Below, piece by piece: positions 1 through 12,100 of a DNA stretch of 64,000 bases (positions are counted from its first letter, which is position 1; each line of letters starts with the position of its first letter). Source of the stretch: Hermatobates lingyangjiaoensis (lineage: Eukaryota; Arthropoda; Insecta; Hemiptera; Hermatobatidae); NCBI GenBank assembly GCA_026182355.1, contig JAPFBL010000048.1, forward strand, positions 1,116,001-1,180,000. The letters are read 5' to 3'. Position numbers and translations under genes: made by a program. The notes beneath the pieces are model-generated. The model was given only the letters and a program-made list of their open reading frames with translations. It was not told where the DNA came from and ran no database searches.

Positions 1-499
1 TTCTCATCTAAAAAATGTTAACATTTCTGTTTTTAGAAAGATGTTTTTGAGGACGTTAATAGTGTGCTCTCCTGAATTCTTTAATGATGAGATTAGCAAC
101 TCTTTTTTAATTAAGGATAAAAGTAGTGTCTTGTTCTTGCATTAAATATTGAAAATCATCATATTGATTGGACAAGAGCTAAATTAACTCCATAGGTTTA
201 TTTTTTATATTACCTATGAAAAATCGATATTGTTAAGAAATATTATCGAATTCTCCCAGATTAAATTTAAAAAACTAAAATATTATAAACATTAGTAACG
301 GGCTCTTCAAGCTTGATTCTTTCTTGACGTGGGCAATAGCCTCTTCTAAGAGGGTTGACAGCTAGCGGATAGTTTTTCACTCCTTACTGTATTCTGTTGT
401 TTCCCCAAACATCCCTCTCTGGACTATTGTCCTTTCCTGCACTTTACACCCTTTTAAAATATCACTTTTCCCTCCCACTCTTCTCGACCCCTCACTATG

Positions 500-1014
500 A
501 TTTTTCTGCATCTAGTGTTTCAGTTAGGTTTTTGACTCTGACGAAGACTGCATGTTACCGTTGGAAGGTCTGTCTTTTTTTTCCCCCCATTTCATATTGT
601 AGTTTGATCATTGATTGTTATTTCACGTGTTTATGTGAAATCTGGTAATATATATGTATAAATATTTGTAAATTTTTGTAGCAGTCCTTCCTTAGCACAT
701 GCATTATTGAAAATGACACCAAACTTAGTTGATACGTGTTTCCTAACAAGCTTCTCAATTTTTCTAAATAACACTCTCGTTGCTGTGTTCACGAAGTAAC
801 GAGGGTATTATTATTAGATTTGAGGAATTCTTTTGAATACTGGTGAAGTGGTTGAGGAGGAGGACAGGACAGGATAGGATAGAGTTCCTTTATTAATTTA
901 CGCAACCTGTGAGCTCCAGGAAAATAATTAGTCACGAGGAATACTAAATCACTACGACCTCTCTATTTGGGTAGAGAAGGGAACATGTACTAGAACAATA
1001 CGATTTTCTAACAG

Positions 1015-1051
<37 letters not shown>

Positions 1052-1200
1052 CATATAATATATATAATAAAATAATATATCAATATTTATCACATAATGT
1101 GAAATAACAATCAATGATCAATCCACAATAGAAAAGAAAAAATCTTTCAACTAACAACGCTTGTCGAGAAAAACTGAAACACAAGACGCAGAAAAATCTG
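500..1200. repeat. Inverted pair of Penelope-type repeat copies around (TA)n
   Basis: The segment at 500-640 and the reverse complement of 1090-1200 match over most of their length, including the shared end TGATCATTGATTGTTATTTC. The left copy contains CTGACGA at 538-544 followed by a short hairpin and a degenerate GAAAG box. The same unit recurs at 29815-30010 and 57080-57255. A (TA)n tract lies between the two arms. Confidence 0.6.
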
Positions 1201-2242
1201 GTGAAATTTTGGATTATTATTGTTCATGCAAAAAAAAAATAAGAGAGAAAGTCCTACTAATTTAAGCACGGCCCGTGAAACATAACGGCAGGAAACTCCG
1301 CAACTTCGAACCTTCGCTGCCACGACTGCTGCATAACCGCGTTCAGGACAGTAATGATACATAGAGTAAAATCAGAAGAAAATTAATCATTAAATTAAAA
1401 TCATTAAATTATTAAGAATTATATATAAAATTGAGAATGTAGTGTTCCTGGTTAGATTAGAAGTGTATAAAAAACTGATAAAATAAATAATTAAAAAGTA
1501 GGAATACCGTTGTAAACATACCTAAGAAAGCGATGAACAAGGGAAGATAACAGAGTTGGTAGGCGTAATGAGCGATATATTCAATTATATATTAAAGGAC
1601 AATGATTTTATATATTAAAGAATAGTACAGTAAATCTATTGTTGTTAAATCGGTATTTCCTTTTCACTGGGTTGGAAACACTTGAAGTCTCTGACAACAA
1701 GTTCAAGATTAATAGAGTTCACTGACTCATAGTGTATATACTCGTAAGATATGATCACGACAATTGTCCTCGTAACATCAACTTACTCATAGGGAGCTGA
1801 CTGTAATGTTTAATCCTATTATTATTATTAAAATCTATCATATCTTGTGAATCGTGGTTGTAGATACACAACCAGTATCGCACGTTGTGCTTATTCATGT
1901 GGGACTGTTAGAGTTGAAAGACCTGAGTACAAATACCTATTAACAAATTGTGCAAATATATACATTCATTTCCTATTATTAATATTAATTTTATTCTATA
2001 TATTTTCTGTTTAATAAAAACAGGACAAAAATATAATATGATAGAGGAACTTGAAATTTTTAAATATAGGTTATTTAATAATTGAACAGATTAATTAATC
2101 ATTAATCGGATATTTTATTAAGCCAGTAATAACATTGAAAAAATTACTGCACGGATTTTACAGTGACGATTTAAATAATAAAAGAATTATACCAAATAAT
2201 AAGTAATATAAACAAACAATATTAATAATGGGAAATTTATGG

Positions 2243-2475
2243 GTTTAAAATCGAAGAAGAGTAACACAGAGAGTAAAGAAACACATTTACAAACTCAAAT
2301 TTTCGGGCATCCGTCTTTAGAAGAAATGAGAAATGGAGACCAAACACTGGTGGTTGCCGGTTAGGTTACTTGCCGTTGCGTTTACAACGTACTTCGTCTT
2401 CCTTTCTATTTTCTCCTGAAGACGGATTGCCCGAAAATTTGAGTTTGTAAGTGTGTTACTCTTCTTAGATTTTGA
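2243..2475. repeat. Imperfect palindrome with hammerhead-like motif
   Basis: Arms 2243-2320 and 2401-2475 are inverted copies (GTAACACA matched by TGTGTTAC; AAACTCAAATTTTCGGGCA matched on the other side with one extra base). The right arm has CTGAAGA at 2416 followed by GG...CC and GAAAA. The left arm has CTAAAGA at the same place. It is probably a solo fold-back of a Penelope-type terminal repeat. Confidence 0.6.
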
Positions 2476-3148
2476 ACTCGTATTGTGCCCAGTTTGGATC
2501 GTCTCCCCATTTATTAAGTGAATAATGGAAAATTTAGATATATTAGCACGCACTACCTTTTTAATAGGTATTTATACTCAGAATCCTTCATCATTATCAG
2601 ACCACTTGAAGATACACAATGAGCGAAATCAGTTGGGCACCTACAGCAATTCACGAGGTAAGACGGATTTTTATAATATGTTTACTAACCTCCTTCGTAC
2701 TAACAATTTGCATGTAATATTCATTAAAAAACTGTGCTATTCACATGGTCAAGGTTGTTTGTTTCCAAAGCCCACATGCGTGGTCACCTTCAGAGCTGTT
2801 CTAAATGCGGAAAATGTGTTCGTTTGTTATTTTTTTTTATTTATGATTCATTACGAAATTGATCTATGTCGAAAGTCCTAAATTTTGACCATCAAGTTCA
2901 TTGGTGTAGAAGTTTTCGACAAATTCGTTTTATTATCAAGTCATTTTACTGCTGCTTCAAGTGTTCTCAAGAAACCGTATTCACAAAATGTTCTTCAACC
3001 CCCTCATGGAATCTAGCGTCATGTCGCAAGTTCCAATATTTAATCTTCAAAAGCGTCCTACCACAACCTTTCTAAATATATTTAGATTTACTATAAAATA
3101 TTGCAATGTATAATGATGACTCTTGTTGATATTGTGTGCGCATTGCAG

Positions 3149-6100
3149 GCCACTTGGGTGCAAAGCAAGAGTGTGCCTCTCAGATCTCCGAATGCCCCTC
3201 ATCTGGCGAGACACAGACCACTTCAAGAACAAGGGCGACTATAGGAGGTTCGCCGTCTTCTGTCTAGCTAGAATTGGCACTGAATTGTATGACACTTCTC
3301 TTCTGTGTCCTGTTGACCGCTCACTCACCGACCTCACATTCCCCGACGTTCTAGTCTTGTCAGTATAGTCCTCATATTAATAGTATATCGAAAACAAAGT
3401 AAACCTTATTATGTTGTCATACATCTTCGACGACCTCAAATAACATATAGGAAAGTGACAGTACTTCAGGAAAATGAGTATTTCTTGAAATGATCTTGTG
3501 AGGAAGTAAATCTACGATCCACAAAGATTTTCATTTTTCATAACAATATAAAATAAGAACAAAAAGTGAATAGTTATTCTTCCACTGAACCACTTTCATA
3601 CCATAATATTTTACTAATATCCACCTGTAAGCCCCGTTGCTTGAAGTCTTTAGGACGAAAATTTTCTATTTTTCTCTGGTACAGAAGTATGGCACTTCCC
3701 TAATCTGTATACTGTATATCATAGAATACAAAATGCTACACGATAATGGGAATAAAAACATTCTTAGCCGATATTGTTGGTTTTAAGATATTAATTACAA
3801 ACTAATTAATATCCATATCCATTATTCACATCATTTTAACGAAAATTTGTTACTAAAAACTTATAACTAAGATTTTCAAAAAAGTTATGATCATTTATAA
3901 TATTTTATTTAAATTTATGTTTTCATTATCTCTGTCAAATGATAACCAAAATAAATAGTATAATTAGTTTCCTTAATCCATTTATAGATCATCAGATGAT
4001 ATGACTGATACCTTCCCATTAATTGATTTATAAGAACACTCTCTCTGATTTGGTTTCTTCTATGATTTTATAATTACAACCAATTTCAGTTGCTAAATCA
4101 TAAGATTACATTTAATAATTCAATTTAGGTTTAACATTAGCTCATTGTCAAACTCGCTTTGTCACTAAGTCCCGTCCTGATAGAATGTTGGCAGTGAGGG
4201 ACTCCTCGTGGGAAGAAGCAGTCGTTATATGCAAATTACTTGCTCTGAGCCGGCAAAGCGGCTGGTATTGTTTGACTGAATTGTTTTAAGCTTTGATAGG
4301 TTATGTAGGCCTGCATGGGTGGGCAAACCGCTATAACTGATTTCAATGTAAGGAGTGTTTAAATGTGGTGACTTCTTTTCTTCCAAGTACCACTAAACGA
4401 GCTATATAAGTAAAATACATATTTATGTTGTTCTGCTTAATTTGTAGGATTTTATAAGTGTAATATTCACTGAGCAGTATTTCCTTGATCATCTTGAAAA
4501 ACAGTTTATATTCGGGTTTGATAGGATTGTAAAAGCGAATTGTGATGTCTCTCATGTTCTGAAGCATTGTGTGCTCACGTGGGCGCCTAGTGTTCATTGC
4601 ATACCCTGATGTAATGCAGTCCAGGCTGGTATTTCTAGCATGGAAAGTGACGAATGAGAGTTATTTTGATACACCCCAGGTGGTATTTGTCTCTATGTTG
4701 CTTTCGGATCACTATCACTTAATACGGATTTTAAAATTATTTTCAATATGACAAATATAACCCATTAATATGTGGTTTCACAAATTGTGCTACACTGTAT
4801 CACCATTAGATGTGTAAAATCGACAGTAAAATACAGTCATTGAAAAAGAGTACAGATATGGGAATATAATATTGCATACAAAATGTATATTACAATTTTC
4901 TTTAAGGCTTAAAAGAAGGAGACAAATTCAAAAAAATATACTGTATCAACCTGGAAATGTAATTAATAAGTTCAAATTTTGTTTTTTATTAGCTTAGGTT
5001 ACAGTGGAAGTCCCAAGAAAAAATACACATAGGTCAAAGACCGACCGTTTGTGATACCACGTAGTGAAGATTCTACATTTGTCTTACTGAAGTATACTTA
5101 GAGTAGGGATCATTAACCCAATACCTGACATTGTACAGAATCGGGACTGAAGGCTTAACGTCTTCTCCGGAGGACGACGTGCTCAGATTTTCTCCCCTCT
5201 TGCGTGAATATATGGAGGACCAGAGTGTGTATCAAACCCCGGATCAATCAATCGAGAGGTGTTAATTTTTATTAACAGTACAACACTTTTTAAGTTTTTA
5301 GAAATGTGAAGGATTATTGGGTACCGATTTTTACCTTCTGACTGCAAGTTGATGTGTCTCAAGGATACAGCAGTACACATATAGATCATGTTTTGAATCT
5401 GAAATTTTCGTAAAAGTTTGATTTGGACCATTAAAGTTGGTTGATTCTTAACTTGTAGTAAGTTAGTTCAGGTAAGAGTGACCGTCCCAAAAGAGAACAT
5501 TTTTTTTGTAAATTGATCCCCTGGCGGGTTAAAAATGTCAGCCCTTTGCGGTCTTTCTGTTTGATCGGTGATTCTACATTGGGAGTTCAAAATTTTGCCT
5601 AATTCAAATGTATTTAGACTAGGGATCTTTAACAAGTACCTGACATCGTACAGGCTCGAAACCGATGGCTTAACGTTCTCTTTGAGGGACGATGTACTCA
5701 GATTTATTGACCTCCCGTGTGAATAAATCGAGGGCCAGGTGGGTATCTGAGGCGAGTATGTTAACCACTGAGAGCTAACCTGGCCCCTGAGACCAAAGAT
5801 TAGGGGCAATCCTGCAAATATATTACCCCTGAAGCATTCGAATGCTTAGGTAAAGGAATATTGTTAATATCATAGAGGTTAGGTAGTAAACATGATATAA
5901 CATTCAAACCTTGTGTATCGTTCTTATAGACACCCGTCCGGTTTCCCAGGTGATGTAGACTGATCATAGTCGAAGGTGGATAATAGTTTCTATACCCCGC
6001 ACCCTTCGACTATTGTCAGTCCTACGTGTGACACCCGTCGGACATCTACACAAATGATTAACAACGTATGACGAATTTTTATAAGCATTCTCAAGGTGCC

Positions 6101-9100
6101 CACACGCCCTACTGGACCCTACGTACTCGCACCTCTTTTACGTTGTTTATGCACGATTGATAACGCGTGATATTACACACGAAATTGTAGGTCAATATAA
6201 TTACATTATATTTAATATAACATGATTTGTAAATTAGTGTGTTATTTGTGATTATTATTAGTTGTTATTATTTGTGATTTTTCAGATTAGAATGAACAAA
6301 TATATAATTTGGTATTAATATTAACAAACATTAGCAATGTGTTAATATTTACTTGCATATTTTTTCATCTTTCGCAGTTTTTCGTGAATATTACGCTGAT
6401 TGATTACTTTAATTCAATTTGTTTCTGTCATATCAATTACAGTGATAGAGTCGCATGGGTAAAGTGGCTGTGACAATTCGTTTCCTGGATAGATCGACAA
6501 AGTCAAAGTGAATCTTTACTAATGCGGTGTATTAATCAGGTGATTATATTAATCGTACTGCGCCACGTTCTTGTGAATTTTCTCCGTTTTTTTTAAAAAA
6601 AGAAGTACATTGTTAATAAATAATGTAATAATACAATATTTTCAAAAATGGATCAGCACCTACTTTACTTTATTTTATTGTATTATTTTCCCCAAATTCA
6701 AATTGATAATTCTTGTTTTCTTCTAAAAAACTGATAAAATAAATTGTGATTAGATGCCGAAAACGTTTCTTTTCACAGACACTCGGGTAATACATTATTT
6801 TTTTTTATTGTAAGAAATTTATTAGGATAAGTACTCTAAAGGTGTTTAAAGCTCTAGATATTTAATCTGACTGGTTTTTGGAATATAAAATGTTCCACTA
6901 ATCGTCATTGAAGAACCAGTTGGTTTGCCTTATGTTAGTTGTTTTGTTTGGCTTCCCCTCATAAAGGGTATTAGTAGAGTTTATACCTTGTCTGTTTCGC
7001 TGCTTGCTCTGCTAAAAGTTGATGGTTGATGTTGCAGTGATCAGGTGAGTAGCGACTTCGTGTGCTCCGTGGAGGTGTACAGCCATATGCTGCGGGAGGA
7101 CATGACTATGGCGAGCACTCGGCGCAAGATCAAGAATACCATCCACACGTCCATCAGTCGGACTGTAGGCAAGAAACTGGCTGCCTCACTCAGGGACGAG
7201 CTCAACTCGGCTCACATGTCTGTATCATCACGAGACAAATCACTTTCAAACCCTTGCCAATCATATTTCTAAACAATAATAGTGTAATAAAGAATAATAG
7301 TTGCGTAATTACACTATTCCAAATGCATGTGTTTCAACATTCGGATAAGTCCTATTAAGACTGAGCTACAGACTACTTCCTTCTTCTTCTTTTTTACATC
7401 AAGTTTCTCCAGTTTGCAGTTAAAAACTACAACAAATCAAGCTTTTTCAGCTATCAACACAAACGGAGCGAAAACCAGCCACTAGAGAATTTAATCTGTT
7501 CTTTTATTTTCATTTAAATGTTGCATTTATAAAAGTTGAACCCACCGACTACTTTTTGTTCATTCAAAGTTGTGGTTACTCCAAAATGTAGAGACAAGTG
7601 TGTACTGCAACTTCAAAACGAACAAATGGATTTAGTGAATTCACTTAAATTATAAATTGTTTATTTATTGAAATCATTTAATTGAATCATATAGAGAGTT
7701 TAAATTCTTAACAGTATTATTCTCTAGTGGATTTTTTTATAAATTTTGAGAACCTTCAGCCGATGTTGACAGTAAACAAGTTTAATTAGTTAATGTGCTA
7801 TTGATTAAAAATTTTAGGAACTTTATACAAACAAGAGGGATAAGATTATAGCGTGAAGGTGGTTGGTTCTACATTGATCATCGAAATATATTATCCATGA
7901 AATAGGATACTCGAGTGACTAATGTATGAATTTAGTCAATAGCCTTTAGTATAGAGTTTCTCTCTAATATGTATGTTAATTTTTATAAAAAAAATTGGCT
8001 CTTTGAAGATTGGGTGGGATCTCCTTTTGAAGGGGACCTCTTGTTATCCTGCTGCCTGATTGATTGTTTATACCTATGCAGTGAATGTAGCCAGTAAAGG
8101 TCCCTTGTAGTAAGTGAGGTATGTTATTTGTGGGCTAAATGTTTGGTCTACAAACGAGCTCTACAAAACAAGTATACAAGGATGAACTACTCGAATGCGC
8201 TCTTAAAATACTATCGACATCTCGCGATCAAGACAAGCATTTCTGAATTACCTTCCATTAGAGTTCAGCGTTCTGGTTTTAGTTCCTTTCTCAAGAAGAA
8301 GTCACTGTTTTCATATAAGTTGTTCTTACATCCTCTAGATAGTCAATAAGAACTCTTAAGCATTTCATCGTGGTTATTTCTTTTTTTTTTTAACACAATT
8401 AAAGAATTGAATCCTGATTGTTTCGACTACAACTCTTTCTTGCTATTTTGTTATTTTCACTGTTTAATTTCAAGGCTCTATTTACTTTCATTTATGCATT
8501 TACTTTCTAACCAACACTCAATATGAATGATGGTTTATGCAGATTCTGCAAAAAAAGAGGAAGAAACACCATTGCACCTGCTGACTGACTGTAAGCTAAC
8601 TTTACTGCACAGAGGTAGGTGCTTCGGGACACTCAACAAACCATAGAAAAACTTTTACCGCTGGACCCAGCAAAAGTGCTGAGCTTCTTGAAGGCGATAA
8701 AGCTAATTGCTGGGGTACTTGAGTACAGAAGGGGTGAAGTATAATAGTTTTTTTTTAAGACGCAGTGCTATAATAATAATATCTATTATTATTTAATAAA
8801 TTTAATAACACCTCAAAAAATAATACTAATCAAATAAAAAAACTATGTTAAAGACTGTTATATATATCTTTACATTCCTTTTTAGTTGATCTTTACGTGA
8901 ACTTAATTTATGAGAAGTACCTGAGGTTGTTATTAAACAGAAATCATTGATAAATTGTCTTAGAAGTAAGTATTTGAAGAAAGAGGAAGTACTTTGTACT
9001 TAGGTTTTGATATTTTCAATTAAAGCTGTTTTAGAGTGTCACTGGAGGGAGCACTCATAGTCAGTCAAATACATGTATGATAGTTACATTGTGTACTGCA

Positions 9101-12100
9101 CGATTTGCCTAAGTCTTTTCTTAAAACTAATGGGCTTGGTATATATCTGTTCTCTCTAGTGGACCGCAGTTCGAGTTAATGGCTTCAGCCCGACTCACCC
9201 TGGATGATGTGCACTGTGATGTTCGAACTCACGACCTCAACATAGACCATGCAGGTAATGACGACAGTTTATTTTTATTGATGCTATCTATACGATAACA
9301 CCTACTTCGTTACTGTAAGTAAGCTATAGTGATCATGAACAATATTATTAATTTTGTGATTCTGACACATAAATTTTAGATATGTTTCTGTGCTTAATAT
9401 AATAGTCATTTGTTCAGCACCAAAACAATTAACTTTTTAAATAACTCTGTGGATTCATATACGAGTATATTAGACCTCTGATAATCGTTGAAAAACTAAA
9501 TGTACAGTTTTGTTGTCTCCTTAGATTATAATTTGTTAATAATATCTGGTTTTGTGTGTATCCAAACTTTGCAAGCATGATACAAATTTAAAAAAAAAAA
9601 CAAATCTTATTAAAATTTAACAGATATGTAGTTGCTGAAAACCCCTATTTTATTATTCTCAAAGAGTATGAGAATGTGTTTACTTATAGTAAACTAGCAA
9701 ATGTACCCGTCTTTGACGGAATCAAAAATTCTATTATACTCGGTATTCCAACATATCAATTATAGTATTATACTAATACTATAATTAGAAATTATAGAAT
9801 AGTAGAAAACACCATTATTAGTACAGTGTTAAACAAATGCCTCTGTACACACTACATTAGCTGTCTGTCCTTCAGGTTCATGGAAGAACAATCAGTTGAA
9901 ACCTCTGACTATTGAGCAAGTAAACTACAGTTGACCATGTGAGAAAAACTTGGTCTCGCTAACATGAATTCCTGCGTTAGATAAAGTCTCCCTTTGCGAC
10001 TTAGTTAACGTCATTGCGAAATAGACTCTGAGGGGACCTTGCAATCATTTGAATGGAAACAGACAGTGGTTCGGAAGACTCCCCAATACCACATCCAGTC
10101 ATTATGTCCGCCTCTATGGCATATCTGTGTAGAGCACGAACTCAGAGTCGTGTCCCGTTGCACAGTTTTTGGGTCACTCATGTTTCGTAACATGAAATTT
10201 GTTACTGCTATAAATTGCAGCATCATTGGTGCTCCTACTTTAAGTTTTTACTCATGAGCAGGCAGTCCAGGAGAAATAAATTCAGAGTCAAGAAATTCAA
10301 TTAGATAATGAACTGCTTCTTCATCACTAATCCAATCTCTTTACTGACTTGTAAGTTCTTTCCTCGGCTTCATATAGCGTAAGAACTTGTTTGTTGATTT
10401 CTCATGCCTGTTCATATTAAGGGCTGAGAATTGCTCGTTTACAAAACATTTATTCTCAATAGATAGTACATCCTTAACTCTGTGAAACACCATTTCAATG
10501 ATGTCAAATACGCAATATATTCATGTGCTCAATTGAAATTAAAATCAACTAACAATACCTACTTGCCACACCTGTGTATTTTCAAAACAAACTTGTCTGT
10601 GAAGTTAGGAAAATACAGCTAAAAGCCCCATAACTTCGCTTCTGTACTGAATTAATAATCTATTTAGAGCCCATATTTTAAGTTAGGCACACACAAATCC
10701 AGTGTCAAAGTTTCAGCTCGCCATGTCTTATGGTGGCTGAGTTTACTTGTGACAAACATTTTTGCGTTAAACGTCCATAACTTCACTTCTACGTTGAATT
10801 TCCAATCAATTCATAGTCTATATTTTAAGTTAGACCTACACAAATCTACTGTAAAAGTTTCAGCTTTATATGTCTTATGGTAGCTGAGTTTACCTGTGAC
10901 AAAGTTTTGCGGACAAACCGACAAACCGATAGAAATTTTTCTAAGGGTGGATTCGGTTTCTCCAATGTATGAAACGTAAAGAAAACTTGAAATGAGTCAG
11001 TTCTAAGCAATGTACAGACAAAATCATTATTTTATTTATAAAGATTGAGTGTAACTCACTCCAGATTTTCCATTATTATATCAATGTTATTGAGAAGAAT
11101 CACTCTTTCTAAGCCTTCAAAAATTGTACAGACAAACTTGTCAGTTACATTTTTATTAAGTTTCTGTTAATGGGTTTGTCTTATGGTAGAGTTGAGTACA
11201 CAGTTTCATTTACATTGCTGAATACGCATGAATATCTATTAACAACCACAGCTCTGGAAGCAGCTTTAGGCCACAGTTTTAGTTCGACGATATTTCTGAG
11301 CAGTACAGAAACTCCAAACAAGCCATTATCTTGGTTAACACAACAAACGTGTTTACAAGAAGAAGATAATTTCATCATGATACGATATGTGAATTTACTA
11401 CTGAACTCAACAGTCTTTGAGAGACTAATTTTATATTCTCAAAAATGTTCAGCCCTAAATAAATGTGGTGAGATAGTTACAGATAATTCTCTGAGGGTAT
11501 GATTCGTTAGGGTAGTAAAAGATTAATAAATAAAAACTTTATGATACAAATCAGTGAACTTCACTGGAAGTAATGTGCTTTGCACTTTCAAACGAGTTAA
11601 GAAAGAATAGTAAAGAGATGGTATGGGCAGAAGCAGTGAAGAGAGGTAAAGGGGCGATTAAACCAAAGAGACGGTGTTCACTTCTTCATGATTGACTGCT
11701 CTCATAGGCTGATATGGGCAGAAGCAGTGAAGAGAGGTAAAGGGGCGATTAAACCAAAGAGACGGTGTTCACTTCTTCATGATTGACTGCTCTCATAGGC
11801 TGATATGGGCAGAAGCAGTGAAGAGAGGTAAAGGGGTGATTAAACCAAAGAGACGGTGTTCACTCCTTCATGATTGACTGCTCTCATAGGCTAAGATTGT
11901 AGGGTAAAGTTTAAGGCAGAATGAGAACTGGCCATGTGGAAGAATAATATCGGATGAGTGTAAAATGTGCTTACTCATCAATGGCCTTATAGTAGAATCT
12001 GTTCAAGGCCGAGAATAGCTCAGTGAAATTCAATTTAATAAACAAGTAATGAACATTATTTTCAAAAAAATAATTTTTTCCAGGAGTTTAGTAATAAATA

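Larger units (their letters stand above)
1..3148. other. Probable rhotekin intron with fold-back repeats
   Basis: No exon was recognised here. The stretch contains two inverted repeat pairs (500-640 with 1090-1200; 2243-2320 with 2401-2475) and a (TA)n tract at about 1017-1050. The open frame at 2525-2881 has no recognisable domain. Because the exon at 3149 starts with the last base of a split codon, this DNA is presumably intron of the rhotekin gene. Confidence 0.5.

Noticed and set aside
2525..2881. 118-codon plus-strand open frame upstream of the rhotekin exons, considered as an HR1 exon
   Set aside because: No heptad-like charged pattern of HR1, no matching splice phase at its ends, and AT-rich low-complexity composition.
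5468..5809. 113-codon minus-strand open frame
   Set aside because: It runs through a tRNA-derived SINE with its B box; no protein domain.
11170..11502. 110-codon plus-strand frame with an overlapping 65-codon minus-strand frame
   Set aside because: Both strands look moderately coding but no motif was recognised; it lies in repeat-rich intron DNA and has no splice support.
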